DNA of 19,666 nt from JBAZTO01 sp041661865 (GCA_041661865.1 JBAZTO010000064.1:1-19666), one strand, 5' to 3'. Shown: positions 6,528 to 13,293, numbered from the stretch's first letter. Made by a program: numbers and translations. Notes: generated from the letters alone by a model not told the origin.

Positions 6528-6618
6528 GGTGCCACGGCTGCGGTGTTTGCAGCCGTGCTTCGGCCGTGCCCGCAAAACCCTTCAAGACGGTGCCACGGCT
6601 GCGGTGTTTGCAGCCGTG
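6528..6618 (+). repeat. Left REP doublet of the RAYT unit
   Basis: Two copies of CACGGCTGC-GGTGTTT-GCAGCCGTG (6533-6557 and 6594-6618), each preceded by GGTGC. Stems are 9 bp and perfect, with 7-nt loops. AGCAATA lies just before the arm; a related AGCAATAGGGTGG precedes the REP after purF. Confidence 0.92.
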
Positions 6619-6621
6619 TCT

Positions 6622-7200
6622 TCAGTTGACGAGGATCGGCACACTCTCCCGGTCAAGGCGCACAGGTTCATCGACGCCCAACTCCCAGGCACGATAGCTT
6701 GACCAGGGCCAATCTTCAAGGCGTGACACGAGACCGCGTCGCAGCGGATTCAGATGCACATACTTGATCTTCTCGTGTATTTCTTCAGCGGATCGCAGGT
6801 TCCTGTCATATCCCCCACCGGTCTGCCAGAAACGATGATGCGTCTGACCCGAGGGGCGATGCTCGGTCATGCGTTCCAAGAACGAGGGCTGATTGGCACG
6901 GACCCAGGCCAGCACGCGCGTAGTCATCGGCCGCTTGAGCCGGCGAAGAATCCCGCTGATCGTCTGACCCTCCGCCGGGAGAATCACCAGATGTACATGC
7001 TCAGGCATGATCACGTACGCCCATAGGTCGAACAGCCCCTCCTCCCGCGCGGAATGAAGGATTTCAACAAACCAGCCGGGTGAGAAGCGGGCCTTGAAAA
7101 ATGGCTGGCGGCGGAAACAGGAGAACGTCAGATAGTGCGCTTGCCAGGGCTCGTCGTATCGCCTGCATTGCTTGCGGTGCAGCGGTGGTTCGCTGGACAT
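6622..7200 (-). CDS. REP-associated tyrosine transposase (RAYT)
   Basis: A 192-aa Y1/HUH protein. The HUH motif is H68-V-H70 (MPEHVHLVILP). HRFWQTGGGYDRN (Y131) and KYVHLNPLRRGL (Y147) hold the candidate tyrosines, and DWPWSSYRAW at about 163-172 is the typical RAYT C-terminal signature. RAYTs are single-copy, domesticated relatives of IS200 transposases that bind and cut REP hairpins and are thought to spread them. This one sits exactly between inverted REP doublets. The ATG at 7198-7200 has no good Shine-Dalgarno, so expression is probably low. No frameshift or missing motif is seen. It is distinct from the shorter tnpA at 3296, which has the IS200-type ending. Confidence 0.93.
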   Translation of the reverse strand: MSSEPPLHRKQCRRYDEPWQAHYLTFSCFRRQPFFKARFSPGWFVEILHSAREEGLFDLWAYVIMPEHVHLVILPAEGQTISGILRRLKRPMTTRVLAWVRANQPSFLERMTEHRPSGQTHHRFWQTGGGYDRNLRSAEEIHEKIKYVHLNPLRRGLVSRLEDWPWSSYRAWELGVDEPVRLDRESVPILVN

Positions 7201-7235
7201 GATGGTATTCTAGACTTTGTCCAATAGAAGGCAAG

Positions 7236-7326
7236 CACGGCTGCAAACACCGCAGCCGTGGCACCGTCTTGAAGGGTATTGCGGGTACGGCCAAAGCACG
7301 GCTGCAAACACCGCAGCCGTGGCACC
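7236..7326 (-). repeat. Right REP doublet of the RAYT unit
   Basis: CACGGCTGC-AAACACC-GCAGCCGTG twice (7236-7260 and 7297-7321), each followed by GCACC. It is the exact reverse arrangement of the left arm; the three mismatches lie in the 36-nt spacer, not in the palindromes. Confidence 0.92.
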
Positions 7327-7361
7327 GGGTCTCCCGCTTTGCTATCTGCGATCTGCGACCT

Positions 7362-9308
7362 TTACTCCACCACGATCACATCGTGGATCTCCAGCGGCGG
7401 GAGTTTCACCCTGGCCTTGCCGGCGGCGTACTTGAAGGCGAGCTTGCGATTGCCCGGCTGGGCCGTGATCTTCCGGGGCTTTCCGGGCAGGCGGAGGGTC
7501 AACTCCAGGCCGTGCAGCACCGGGATTTCGTCGTGGATGAGTGTCTTGTCGCTGTCGTGCGGGCCGGCGGCGTTGACCAGGTTGATCGCCAGCTTGCCGC
7601 CGATGCGGTTGACGCTGACGTCCACCAGGTGGCTTCCCGACAGTTCGACGATCGGCTCGGGGAACAATTCACGCACCATCGCATTGAGGAAGTCGCGCGT
7701 CACCGGCGTGGCCGCCTGGCTGAAACGTTCACCGAAGTCGAAATGCACGCCGGCGATCCGCCCCTTGCCGCAGCGGGCGATGGACGCGGCGATCTGCGTC
7801 TTGCCGCTGATGTTGTTGGACAGGTACAGCTTGCCGAAGGCCTTGGCCTTGCCGCCCAGCGTCACCTTCTGGCAACGCGTGACCATGCCCCCCAGGCGGC
7901 CTTCGTGCTCGACCCAGCAATCCCTGGACTCCGGCGCCTCGGCCGAGGCGATGCCCAGCGGCTCGGCGAACAGCGCCGTCGCGCCGGGGCCGACGATCAG
8001 CAGCTTGCCGCCGCGATTGGCATAGGCCAGCAACTCGTCGATGAAGGGCTTTTCGAGGTGCTCCCATTCGGGCACGACGATCAGCGGGTATTCGTCCATC
8101 CTGCCGCGGAGGTGATGCTCGTTGAGGATCTCGACGCTCTGCCCGCCGGCCAGCAGCGCCTGGAGCGTGCCGCGCACCGCGGCCGGCCCGCCGCCGAAGG
8201 GGCTGGGCTTGTGGCGATAGAACCCCGCGGTGGAATTCAGCAGGGCGATCTGCGGCACGGCGACGGCCTGGTGGCAGAACTTCTGGCGGGCCCGGCAGAA
8301 CCTGGCCACCTCGCCCATCACCTCCATCTGCCAGAGGTTCACCGAGCCGTCCCGGTTTTGGGTGAAGTAGGCCTGGAAGCCTCCGCCCAGGGCCAGCACC
8401 ACGGCGGCCTCGCGCTGGAGCTGCGGGACAGACTTGGTGACATAGCAATTCTCCCGGCCTTTGCGGCTAAAGCCCCAGGCCATCAAGTCCCAGGGCTTGC
8501 CCTGCGGGGCCATGCATCGGCCCTCGTAGCGGGCGGAGTTGACCGCATCGCTGGGCGCGTAGTCGCCGGAGATGAAATCCACCCCGATGCTGACCGGCTC
8601 GGGCATGAACGAGGTGAAGGCCCAGTTGCTGGCCACCTGGAAGTCCTTGTTGTGCGCGTGCATCGCGTCCACATATCGCCGCACGTAGCGGCGGAAGCCC
8701 TCGCGGTTGAACTGGAGGAACTCGTGGTAGTGCGGCTCATCCTTGGTGTGCGGGACATTCTGGATGCCCGTCTCGGCGCGGAATTTCTCCAGGGTCAGCG
8801 GGTTGTAATCGGGCTTGACCGCCCAGCAGTCCCCGTCCACCCAGACGCCATCGACGCCGTAGACGTCGCAGAGTTCCTTCAGTTGCGGGATCATCAGTTC
8901 ATCGACGTAGGGGCCGAAGACGCACGTGCTGTCATCGCCGGCCTTCCCGGCCTCGTCCACGCGGGCCCAGTTCGGGTGGCGGCGGACCATCTCGGTATCC
9001 CACACGCCCGAGTAGTGCATGAACAGCGCCACCCCGCGGCGGGCCGTCACGTCGCGCCAGATCCTGAGGGTATCCTTGACGAACCCCGGGGCCGGCGCGC
9101 CGACTTTGGTCGGATAGCTCGACAGCCCGCGATGGCCCTTGCAGTCGGTCTGGAGGTAATCGGGGCCGACCGCGTCGATAATCGCCTCGATCATCCGCGG
9201 CGTGACGGTCTTGCCGACCTCGGTACAGTCGTCACTGGCATGAAAGTCAAAGTGAACGCCCAGGAAACTCTCGCTTCGCCTCAAACGCGCCGGATACTTG
9301 CGGGGCAT
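7362..9308 (-). CDS. Putative (beta/alpha)8-barrel glycoside hydrolase (GH29/GH42-like)
   Basis: A 648-aa protein from ATG 9308; AAGGA lies 7 nt upstream, so I prefer it to the ATG 23 codons earlier. No signal peptide is apparent, which suggests a cytoplasmic enzyme. The N-terminal half looks like a TIM barrel: LGVHFDFHASDDC near residue 16, FMHYSGVWD, and GVDGVWVDGD with D158 as candidate nucleophile, similar to the DGxWxDG motif of alpha-L-fucosidases. Residues about 375-450 (YPLIVVPEWEHL, GGKLLIVGPGA) look like the glutaminase-like trimerisation domain of GH42-type enzymes, followed by a beta-rich tail. Substrate cannot be named; fucose- or galactose-containing glycans are the best guess. 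It is divergent to purF and has its own promoter. Confidence 0.72.
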   Translation of the reverse strand: MPRKYPARLRRSESFLGVHFDFHASDDCTEVGKTVTPRMIEAIIDAVGPDYLQTDCKGHRGLSSYPTKVGAPAPGFVKDTLRIWRDVTARRGVALFMHYSGVWDTEMVRRHPNWARVDEAGKAGDDSTCVFGPYVDELMIPQLKELCDVYGVDGVWVDGDCWAVKPDYNPLTLEKFRAETGIQNVPHTKDEPHYHEFLQFNREGFRRYVRRYVDAMHAHNKDFQVASNWAFTSFMPEPVSIGVDFISGDYAPSDAVNSARYEGRCMAPQGKPWDLMAWGFSRKGRENCYVTKSVPQLQREAAVVLALGGGFQAYFTQNRDGSVNLWQMEVMGEVARFCRARQKFCHQAVAVPQIALLNSTAGFYRHKPSPFGGGPAAVRGTLQALLAGGQSVEILNEHHLRGRMDEYPLIVVPEWEHLEKPFIDELLAYANRGGKLLIVGPGATALFAEPLGIASAEAPESRDCWVEHEGRLGGMVTRCQKVTLGGKAKAFGKLYLSNNISGKTQIAASIARCGKGRIAGVHFDFGERFSQAATPVTRDFLNAMVRELFPEPIVELSGSHLVDVSVNRIGGKLAINLVNAAGPHDSDKTLIHDEIPVLHGLELTLRLPGKPRKITAQPGNRKLAFKYAAGKARVKLPPLEIHDVIVVE

Positions 9309-9336
9309 GAAACAATCCTTTCTTTGAAGTGCGGGT

Positions 9337-9365
9337 ATTGTCCGCGAAAGGGCCTGGTTTCTCAA
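9337..9365 (-). promoter_or_regulatory. Promoter of the glycoside hydrolase gene
   Basis: On the minus strand: TTGAGA (9365-9360), a 17-nt spacer and GACAAT (9342-9337), 29 nt before the ATG at 9308. Spacing to the start is good. Confidence 0.5.
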
Positions 9366-9393
9366 GGGGGATGACAACTCCGGCAGTCTGTCT

Positions 9394-9421
9394 TTGACTC
9401 GCCGGGCATTTCATGTATGAT
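9394..9421 (+). promoter_or_regulatory. Promoter of purF
   Basis: TTGACT (9394-9399), a 16-nt spacer and TATGAT (9416-9421), 62 nt before the TTG start. It is back to back with the glycoside hydrolase promoter. No purine riboswitch is visible in the short leader. Confidence 0.6.
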
Positions 9422-9483
9422 GGCGGTGGCTCGAAAACTTCCTATATGAAAACCTGGCCGTTATTTATTGGGCGGAGGACCCC

Positions 9484-11055
9484 TTGAGCGACGAACTGCA
9501 TCACGAGTGCGGCGTGGCGGCTTTGTACTGGCTCGACGAACCGACGTCCAAGGGCGGGCCGGCCAGTGAGTCCGTCAGCGGCGAGGACGTGGCAAGCCTG
9601 ATCCCCTCGATGCTGCTGGACCTCCAGAACCGCGGCCAGTTGGCGGCGGGCATGAGCAGCTACAACCCGGCCCGATCCCAGATCCTCGACACCTTCAAGG
9701 ATGTGGGCACCGTCAGCGAAGTCTTCCGCATGAGCCACCCGGCCAAGTTCCAGTCCATTCTGACGGAGTACTCCGGCAAGGCCGCCATCGGGCACACCCG
9801 CTACGCCACCTGCGGGGGCGACGACGTCCGCTACGCCCAGCCGTTTGAGCGCCACCACGGGCGGCTGTGGAAATGGTTCTCCTTCGCCTTCAACGGCAAC
9901 CTGGCCAACTACGGGGAACTGCGCGACCGCCTGCGATCCAAGCGCGACTACCATTTCACGCTCAACACCGACACCGAGATCATCATGCACGCCCTGGCCT
10001 ATCGCCTTCGCGGCGACAAGCCCTCGGCGCTGGCCGACGTGATGCGATCGCTGGGGCGCGGCTTCGACGGGGCCTACAATCTGGCCTTTCTGGACGCCCA
10101 GGGACGCATGTTCGTCGCGCGCGACCCGATGGGCTTTTGCCCGATGAACTGGGCGGTGCAAGGCAGGCTCTTCGGGGCCGCCAGCGAATCGGTGGCCCTG
10201 GCCAACATGGGCTTTACCGAAATCCACTCGCTCGAACCGGGCGAGATGGCCATCATCGAGAAGGGCAAGCTGCATTTCGCCCGCTTCGCCCGCCCGCGGC
10301 ACCACGCCCACTGCTTCTTCGAGTGGATCTACTTCTCCAACGTCGCCAGCACCATTGACGGATCGAGCGTCTACATGGTCCGCGCCCGCTCGGGCCAGCG
10401 ACTGGCCGACCTGGAAGACCAGAAGCTCGACGCCTCCTGCATCGTCGTGCCCGTGCCCGACACCGCCAAGGCCGCCGCCGACGCCTTCGCCTTCCGCCTG
10501 GGCATCCCGTCGGTCGAAGGCCTCATCCGCAACCGCTACGTCGGCAGGACCTTCATCCAGCCTGCCTCCACCCGCAAGCGGGCGGCCAAGGGAAAGTACA
10601 CCCCGCTGCGGGCTGTGCTGGAAGGCAAGCGGGTTTTCCTGGTCGAGGATTCCATCGTCCGCTCCACGACGCTGGCGACGCTGGTCCGGCAGATTCGCGA
10701 CCGCGGCGGGGCCAAGGAAATCCACGTCCGCGTGGCCTGCCCGCCCATCGTGGCCCCCTGCTTCTACGGAATCGACATGTCCACCCTGGGCGAGCTTTTC
10801 GCCCCCAATCTCGTGCCCAGCCACTACGACGGCAACCTCGACGAGGCCACCCTGAAAAAGATGGCCGCCGCGCTGGGCGTCAACAGCCTGCGCTACCTCT
10901 CGGTCGATGACCTCAGCCCCTGCCTGCGGATCGAGGGCAAGGATCTCTGCCGTGGCTGCATCACCGGCGAGTACCCCAGCACCTGCGGCAACAAGATGAT
11001 GCGCCAGGCCAAGCGCAACCTCGCCCGCGGCCAGAGCGGCAGAACGTACGAATAA
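9484..11055 (+). CDS. purF: Amidophosphoribosyltransferase (glutamine PRPP amidotransferase)
   Basis: A 523-aa enzyme that makes phosphoribosylamine from PRPP and glutamine, the first committed step of purine synthesis. An N-terminal Ntn glutaminase domain follows a short propeptide: C9 in HHECGVAAL is the expected nucleophile after cleavage. The PRPP loop VEDSIVRSTT is at 387-396 (usually DDSIVRGTT). Four cysteines, C277 (CFFEWIYF), C426 (PCFYGID), C489 and C492 (DLCRGC), sit where the Bacillus-type enzyme binds its 4Fe-4S cluster, so this is probably an iron-sulfur PurF. The start is TTG with GGAGGA 4 nt upstream; no in-frame ATG is available close by. A REP-rich 2.2-kb block follows, and part of the 3' end is echoed at 12583-12614. 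Confidence 0.93.
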   Translation: MSDELHHECGVAALYWLDEPTSKGGPASESVSGEDVASLIPSMLLDLQNRGQLAAGMSSYNPARSQILDTFKDVGTVSEVFRMSHPAKFQSILTEYSGKAAIGHTRYATCGGDDVRYAQPFERHHGRLWKWFSFAFNGNLANYGELRDRLRSKRDYHFTLNTDTEIIMHALAYRLRGDKPSALADVMRSLGRGFDGAYNLAFLDAQGRMFVARDPMGFCPMNWAVQGRLFGAASESVALANMGFTEIHSLEPGEMAIIEKGKLHFARFARPRHHAHCFFEWIYFSNVASTIDGSSVYMVRARSGQRLADLEDQKLDASCIVVPVPDTAKAAADAFAFRLGIPSVEGLIRNRYVGRTFIQPASTRKRAAKGKYTPLRAVLEGKRVFLVEDSIVRSTTLATLVRQIRDRGGAKEIHVRVACPPIVAPCFYGIDMSTLGELFAPNLVPSHYDGNLDEATLKKMAAALGVNSLRYLSVDDLSPCLRIEGKDLCRGCITGEYPSTCGNKMMRQAKRNLARGQSGRTYE

Positions 11056-11061
11056 GCAAGA

Positions 11062-11122
11062 GAGGGAAAAGGGAAAAGGGAAGAAGCAATAGGGTGGGGT
11101 GGTCGCGGCGCCTGCGACCACG
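11062..11122 (+). repeat. Left arm of a 61-nt inverted repeat ending in a REP palindrome
   Basis: Purine-rich GGGAAAAGGG tract, AGCAATAGGGTGG, then GTGGTCGC-GGCGCCT-GCGACCAC (11099-11121). The reverse complement recurs at 13217-13277, with 3 mismatches in the 36-nt outer part. It starts 7 nt after the purF stop and may serve as its 3' end structure. Confidence 0.85.
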
Positions 11123-11244
11123 ATTGAGCCACAACTGTAGAGCGTGCTTGCCAGCACGCGGAATACTGAGAAGATAGTGGCCCACAGGCGCGCCTTGGCG
11201 CACTAGCCGCGAGCGCGAAGCGAGCGGGTATTGTCGTTTCTGCA

Positions 11245-11269
11245 CGTGGTCGCAAACGCCGCGACCACG
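11245..11269 (+). repeat. REP palindrome, GGTCGC flavour
   Basis: CGTGGTCGC-AAACGCC-GCGACCACG: perfect 9-bp stem, 7-nt loop, followed by GCACCC. Same layout as the RAYT-flanking REPs but with a different stem sequence. Confidence 0.9.
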
Positions 11270-11283
11270 GCACCCACCCAAAA

Positions 11284-11299
11284 TGTTCCACGTGGAACA
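11284..11299. promoter_or_regulatory. parS-like ParB binding site
   Basis: TGTTCCACGTGGAACA is a perfect 16-bp palindrome. The widespread parS consensus is TGTTTCACGTGAAACA, and TGTTCCACGTGGAAC variants serve as parS in several phyla. ParB loads here and recruits SMC-ScpAB for chromosome segregation; scpB is about 4 kb away in this window. parS sites usually cluster near the replication origin. One copy is seen, in non-coding DNA. Function rests on the sequence match only. Confidence 0.75.
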
Positions 11300-11650
11300 A
11301 TCAATATTTGTGCGCCACAATTGCTTCCTTGGCCGGAAACTCAAAAGATAATTATTCTGCGTTTTCAATGCGTGCGGGGGCAAGCGCCCGTCTTTCGCGC
11401 GCAAACCCTGGCGCGCGGCCCCTCGTTGCCCGCGCCACGATTGTTGCGCAGCCGCGCTGCCGCCGGACCTGACACTTGGCAGCACAGGCGTCTCGCCTAT
11501 GTCTTCATCCGGGAAAAGATTCCACAGTAGCAGAAGCATGGTGTGGCCTGCCGAGACGCGCGGCGGAGTTCCTACTCCGCCGCGAGGATGCCCAGGACAA
11601 GCGAAAAGGAGGTGGGGTAGGAACCCCACCTCCCCAATATGCGCTTTGAC
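11300..11650. other. Gene-free stretch with several hairpins
   Basis: I see no credible gene. Structures are CACAGGCG-TCT-CGCCTATG (11482-11500, one mismatch), CGGCGGAG-TTCCTA-CTCCGCCG (11561-11582) and an 11-bp stem GGAGGTGGGGT/ACCCCACCTCC (11608-11618/11623-11633) with loop AGGA. An earlier small hairpin, CGTGCT-TGCC-AGCACG, lies at 11143-11158. None has a T-run. They look like further intergenic repeat families. Confidence 0.6.
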
Positions 11651-11829
11651 AGGCCCGAAGGGCCGAGAAGGATTTGGCCGGGGCCGTCAGGCCCCGGAGG
11701 CTATCCCCCAGGGACACAAGGCCCGAAGGGCCGGCAGAATTTCTTTCGCCCCGCTGGGGCTTGAGCGACTAACAGCACGCTTTCCGGGGCCTCACGGCCC
11801 CGGCTAAGTTCTAATCGGTCCTGCGGACC
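11651..11829. mobile_element. Transposase-less relative of the tnpA repeat block (MITE-like)
   Basis: Starts with GGCCCGAAGGGCC, GGATTTGGCCGGGGCC and GGCCCCGG as in the repeats left of tnpA. It then switches to the inverted order seen right of tnpA: TTTCGCCCC, CCGGGGCC, GGCCCCGGCTAA and finally GGTCC/GGACC. The two ends are therefore joined with no transposase gene between. It could be mobilised in trans by TnpA (3296-3742); this is inference from the shared ends. Confidence 0.7.
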
Positions 11830-11834
11830 TCAAT

Positions 11835-11904
11835 ATGTCCGGGGAAAAATCCATCCATCGCACGCTCAATCATGGTCGCACACGCCGCGACCACGGCACC
11901 GGGC
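11835..11904 (+). repeat. 70-nt direct repeat with REP, copy 1
   Basis: Begins ATGTCCGGGGAA, contains CATCCATCGCA and a REP core TGGTCGC-ACACGCC-GCGACCA, and ends GGCACCGGGC. It matches 11974-12043 with 7 differences. Confidence 0.9.
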
Positions 11905-11973
11905 AACCCGGCCAACGGGTAATTCACGCAATCGGGCTTGCCGGAATCCTGGGGCGTGATATGATGTCCCCAA

Positions 11974-12043
11974 ATGTCCGGGGAAGAACCCATCCATCGC
12001 AAGCTCAATCGTGGTTGCAAACACCGCGACCACGGCACCGGGC
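11974..12043 (+). repeat. 70-nt direct repeat with REP, copy 2
   Basis: Exactly 139 nt after copy 1. Its REP core has TTGC in place of TCGC in the left arm while the right arm is unchanged, giving a G-T pair. It ends 20 nt before the next gene. Confidence 0.9.
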
Positions 12044-12063
12044 TTATGGGCAGGGGATCGGCC

Positions 12064-12543
12064 ATGAAATGTCTCAACATCGCCACCTACATGGTTCTGG
12101 GTATCGCAGCTATCGCTACGGTGATAAGGCTTGATGAGGCATCTGACGCTACAGTGACAAGGTTACGCGATGCCTCTTTTTTTGAAGCGGCTAGGGGTCT
12201 GGCATGGCCTCTCAGTCCATACGCCCTTGCGATGTTGATGTTCGTTCTATTACGAAAGACGAAGACTTGTTTCATGCTTATCAGTGCCGTGCTGGTGTCG
12301 TTGCCTGGCGTAGTTACACTACGCCAGAGCAGTTTGTCCGGCGACGACATTATGGCCTGGGCTATGATTCCTCCCTGCCAGTGCGCGGGTTTTCTCGTTG
12401 CTTCGGGCATTACATTCGTCCTCCGTTGCATCCAGCTATACCGTGAACGATCGAAAGGCTCTCATTGGTCTTCTCCGGGATGTTCCAGCGGGTGCCGTGG
12501 TCGCGGCGTGTGCGACCACGATGAACTTGATCGGCCTCGATGA
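12064..12543 (+). CDS. Small membrane protein, unrecognised, C-terminus encoded by a REP
   Basis: A 159-aa protein with four likely membrane helices (about residues 4-22, 46-64, 68-85 and 105-126), Cys-rich near 105-107. I do not recognise a family. ATG 12064 follows AGGGGATCGGCC, a fair ribosome site; the open frame reaches back to 11974 but that part is repeat DNA. From codon 145 the frame reads through a REP palindrome (12496-12520), giving RGRGVCDH, and stops 21 nt beyond it. The natural C-terminus may therefore have been replaced by repeat sequence. It is AT-richer than the housekeeping genes around it. It may be a real gene or a decayed one. Confidence 0.5.
   Translation: MKCLNIATYMVLGIAAIATVIRLDEASDATVTRLRDASFFEAARGLAWPLSPYALAMLMFVLLRKTKTCFMLISAVLVSLPGVVTLRQSSLSGDDIMAWAMIPPCQCAGFLVASGITFVLRCIQLYRERSKGSHWSSPGCSSGCRGRGVCDHDELDRPR
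12496..12520 (-). repeat. REP palindrome inside the 3' end of the membrane-protein gene
   Basis: CGTGGTCGC-GGCGTGT-GCGACCACG, preceded by GGTGC; opposite orientation to the copies at 11245, 11872 and 12010. Confidence 0.9.
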
Positions 12544-12582
12544 TCTCTTATCATGCACCCACCAGGAAATAAGGAAAGACAG

Positions 12583-12614
12583 GCCCGCGGCCAGAGCGCT
12601 AGAACGTGCGAATA
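12583..12614 (+). repeat. Echo of the purF 3' end
   Basis: 29 of 32 bases match 11023-11054, the last codons of purF up to the stop, including 16 identical bases in a row. It lies between the two membrane-protein genes, 1560 nt after the original. It looks like a duplicated flank of the block between. Confidence 0.65.
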
Positions 12615-12678
12615 TTCGGAAGACCGGAATACCGAAGAATCTGCAATGCTTTTTAGTCCTGACAGGGAGGTTGGGTCC

Positions 12679-13185
12679 ATGAACAAGAAATCCCGTTTCC
12701 ATTTGCGTGGCCTGCTCAAAGGCCCTCCAGGGGCTCTCGCGGTTATCTTCCTCATGATCTGGCCGCAGGTATGTCTGCTCATGGGTGAATTAAAGCCTGT
12801 CGTTCCTTATGTCTTCAGCGGAACTGTCTTCACAGAGCCCTTCCGTCGGATCCATGTGGGGCATTGCCTGGACCAACCGACAATCGGCAAGTGGTATTTC
12901 TGGTTTACCTTCTTCTTGGTTACGGGCCTTCCCTACGCCGCCGGAGTGCGGTGGCTGATCGACAAATCCTCCCGCCTGTGCCATTGTGCGTTTTCGATCC
13001 TGACGATCACCGGATGCCTCTGCCTGCTCTGCATCCTGACCATACCCTTCTGCTGGCTGCTCAAGTACATCAATGCAATGGGCGTGACTCCAACCCGCAT
13101 CTTTGGGCTGGTTTATGCTGGGCTGGGCTACCTGGTGGTCCTTGGCTTCATGGCCTGGGCTCTCGTGCCGCCGAGAAAGTCTTGA
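12679..13185 (+). CDS. Small membrane protein, unrecognised
   Basis: A 168-aa protein starting MNKKSRFHLR, a positively charged N-terminus, followed by four likely membrane helices: about residues 17-36, 72-94, 103-128 and 141-163. It is rich in Cys and Trp. AGGGAGG lies 8 nt before ATG 12679, a strong ribosome site that sets the start; the upstream part of the frame covers the purF echo and is unlikely to be translated. I see no family motif and no clear similarity to the membrane protein at 12064 beyond size and topology. A REP inverted-repeat arm (13217-13277) follows. Confidence 0.6.
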   Translation: MNKKSRFHLRGLLKGPPGALAVIFLMIWPQVCLLMGELKPVVPYVFSGTVFTEPFRRIHVGHCLDQPTIGKWYFWFTFFLVTGLPYAAGVRWLIDKSSRLCHCAFSILTITGCLCLLCILTIPFCWLLKYINAMGVTPTRIFGLVYAGLGYLVVLGFMAWALVPPRKS

Positions 13186-13216
13186 GTTGTGAGGCGTACT
13201 CCTGCCGGCCGGATGC

Positions 13217-13277
13217 CGTGGTCGCACACGCCGCGACCACGCCACCCTATTGCCTCTTCCCTTTTCCCTATTCCCCC
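13217..13277 (-). repeat. Right arm of the 61-nt inverted repeat
   Basis: REP core CGTGGTCGC-ACACGCC-GCGACCACG (13217-13241) followed by CCACCCTATTGC and a pyrimidine tract, the reverse complement of 11062-11122. Confidence 0.85.
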
Positions 13278-13293
13278 GTTCTTCCTGCCATCC

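Larger units (their letters stand above)
6528..7326 (-). mobile_element. REPtron: RAYT gene bracketed by inverted REP doublets
   Basis: Two 91-nt arms (6528-6618 and 7236-7326) are inverted copies of each other with 3 mismatches and no gaps. Each has two REP palindromes separated by 36 nt. The RAYT gene (6622-7200, minus strand) starts 35 nt inside the right arm and stops 3 nt before the left arm. The unit lies between trpS and the glycoside hydrolase gene without breaking either. Whether it still moves is unknown. Confidence 0.85.

Noticed and set aside
9422..9483. Purine riboswitch before purF
   Set aside because: The leader is about 55 nt, with no three-helix junction or conserved riboswitch core.
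11231..11807. Overlapping open frames of about 100 codons in the repeat region
   Set aside because: They run through palindromic repeats, have no ribosome sites and no plausible protein features.
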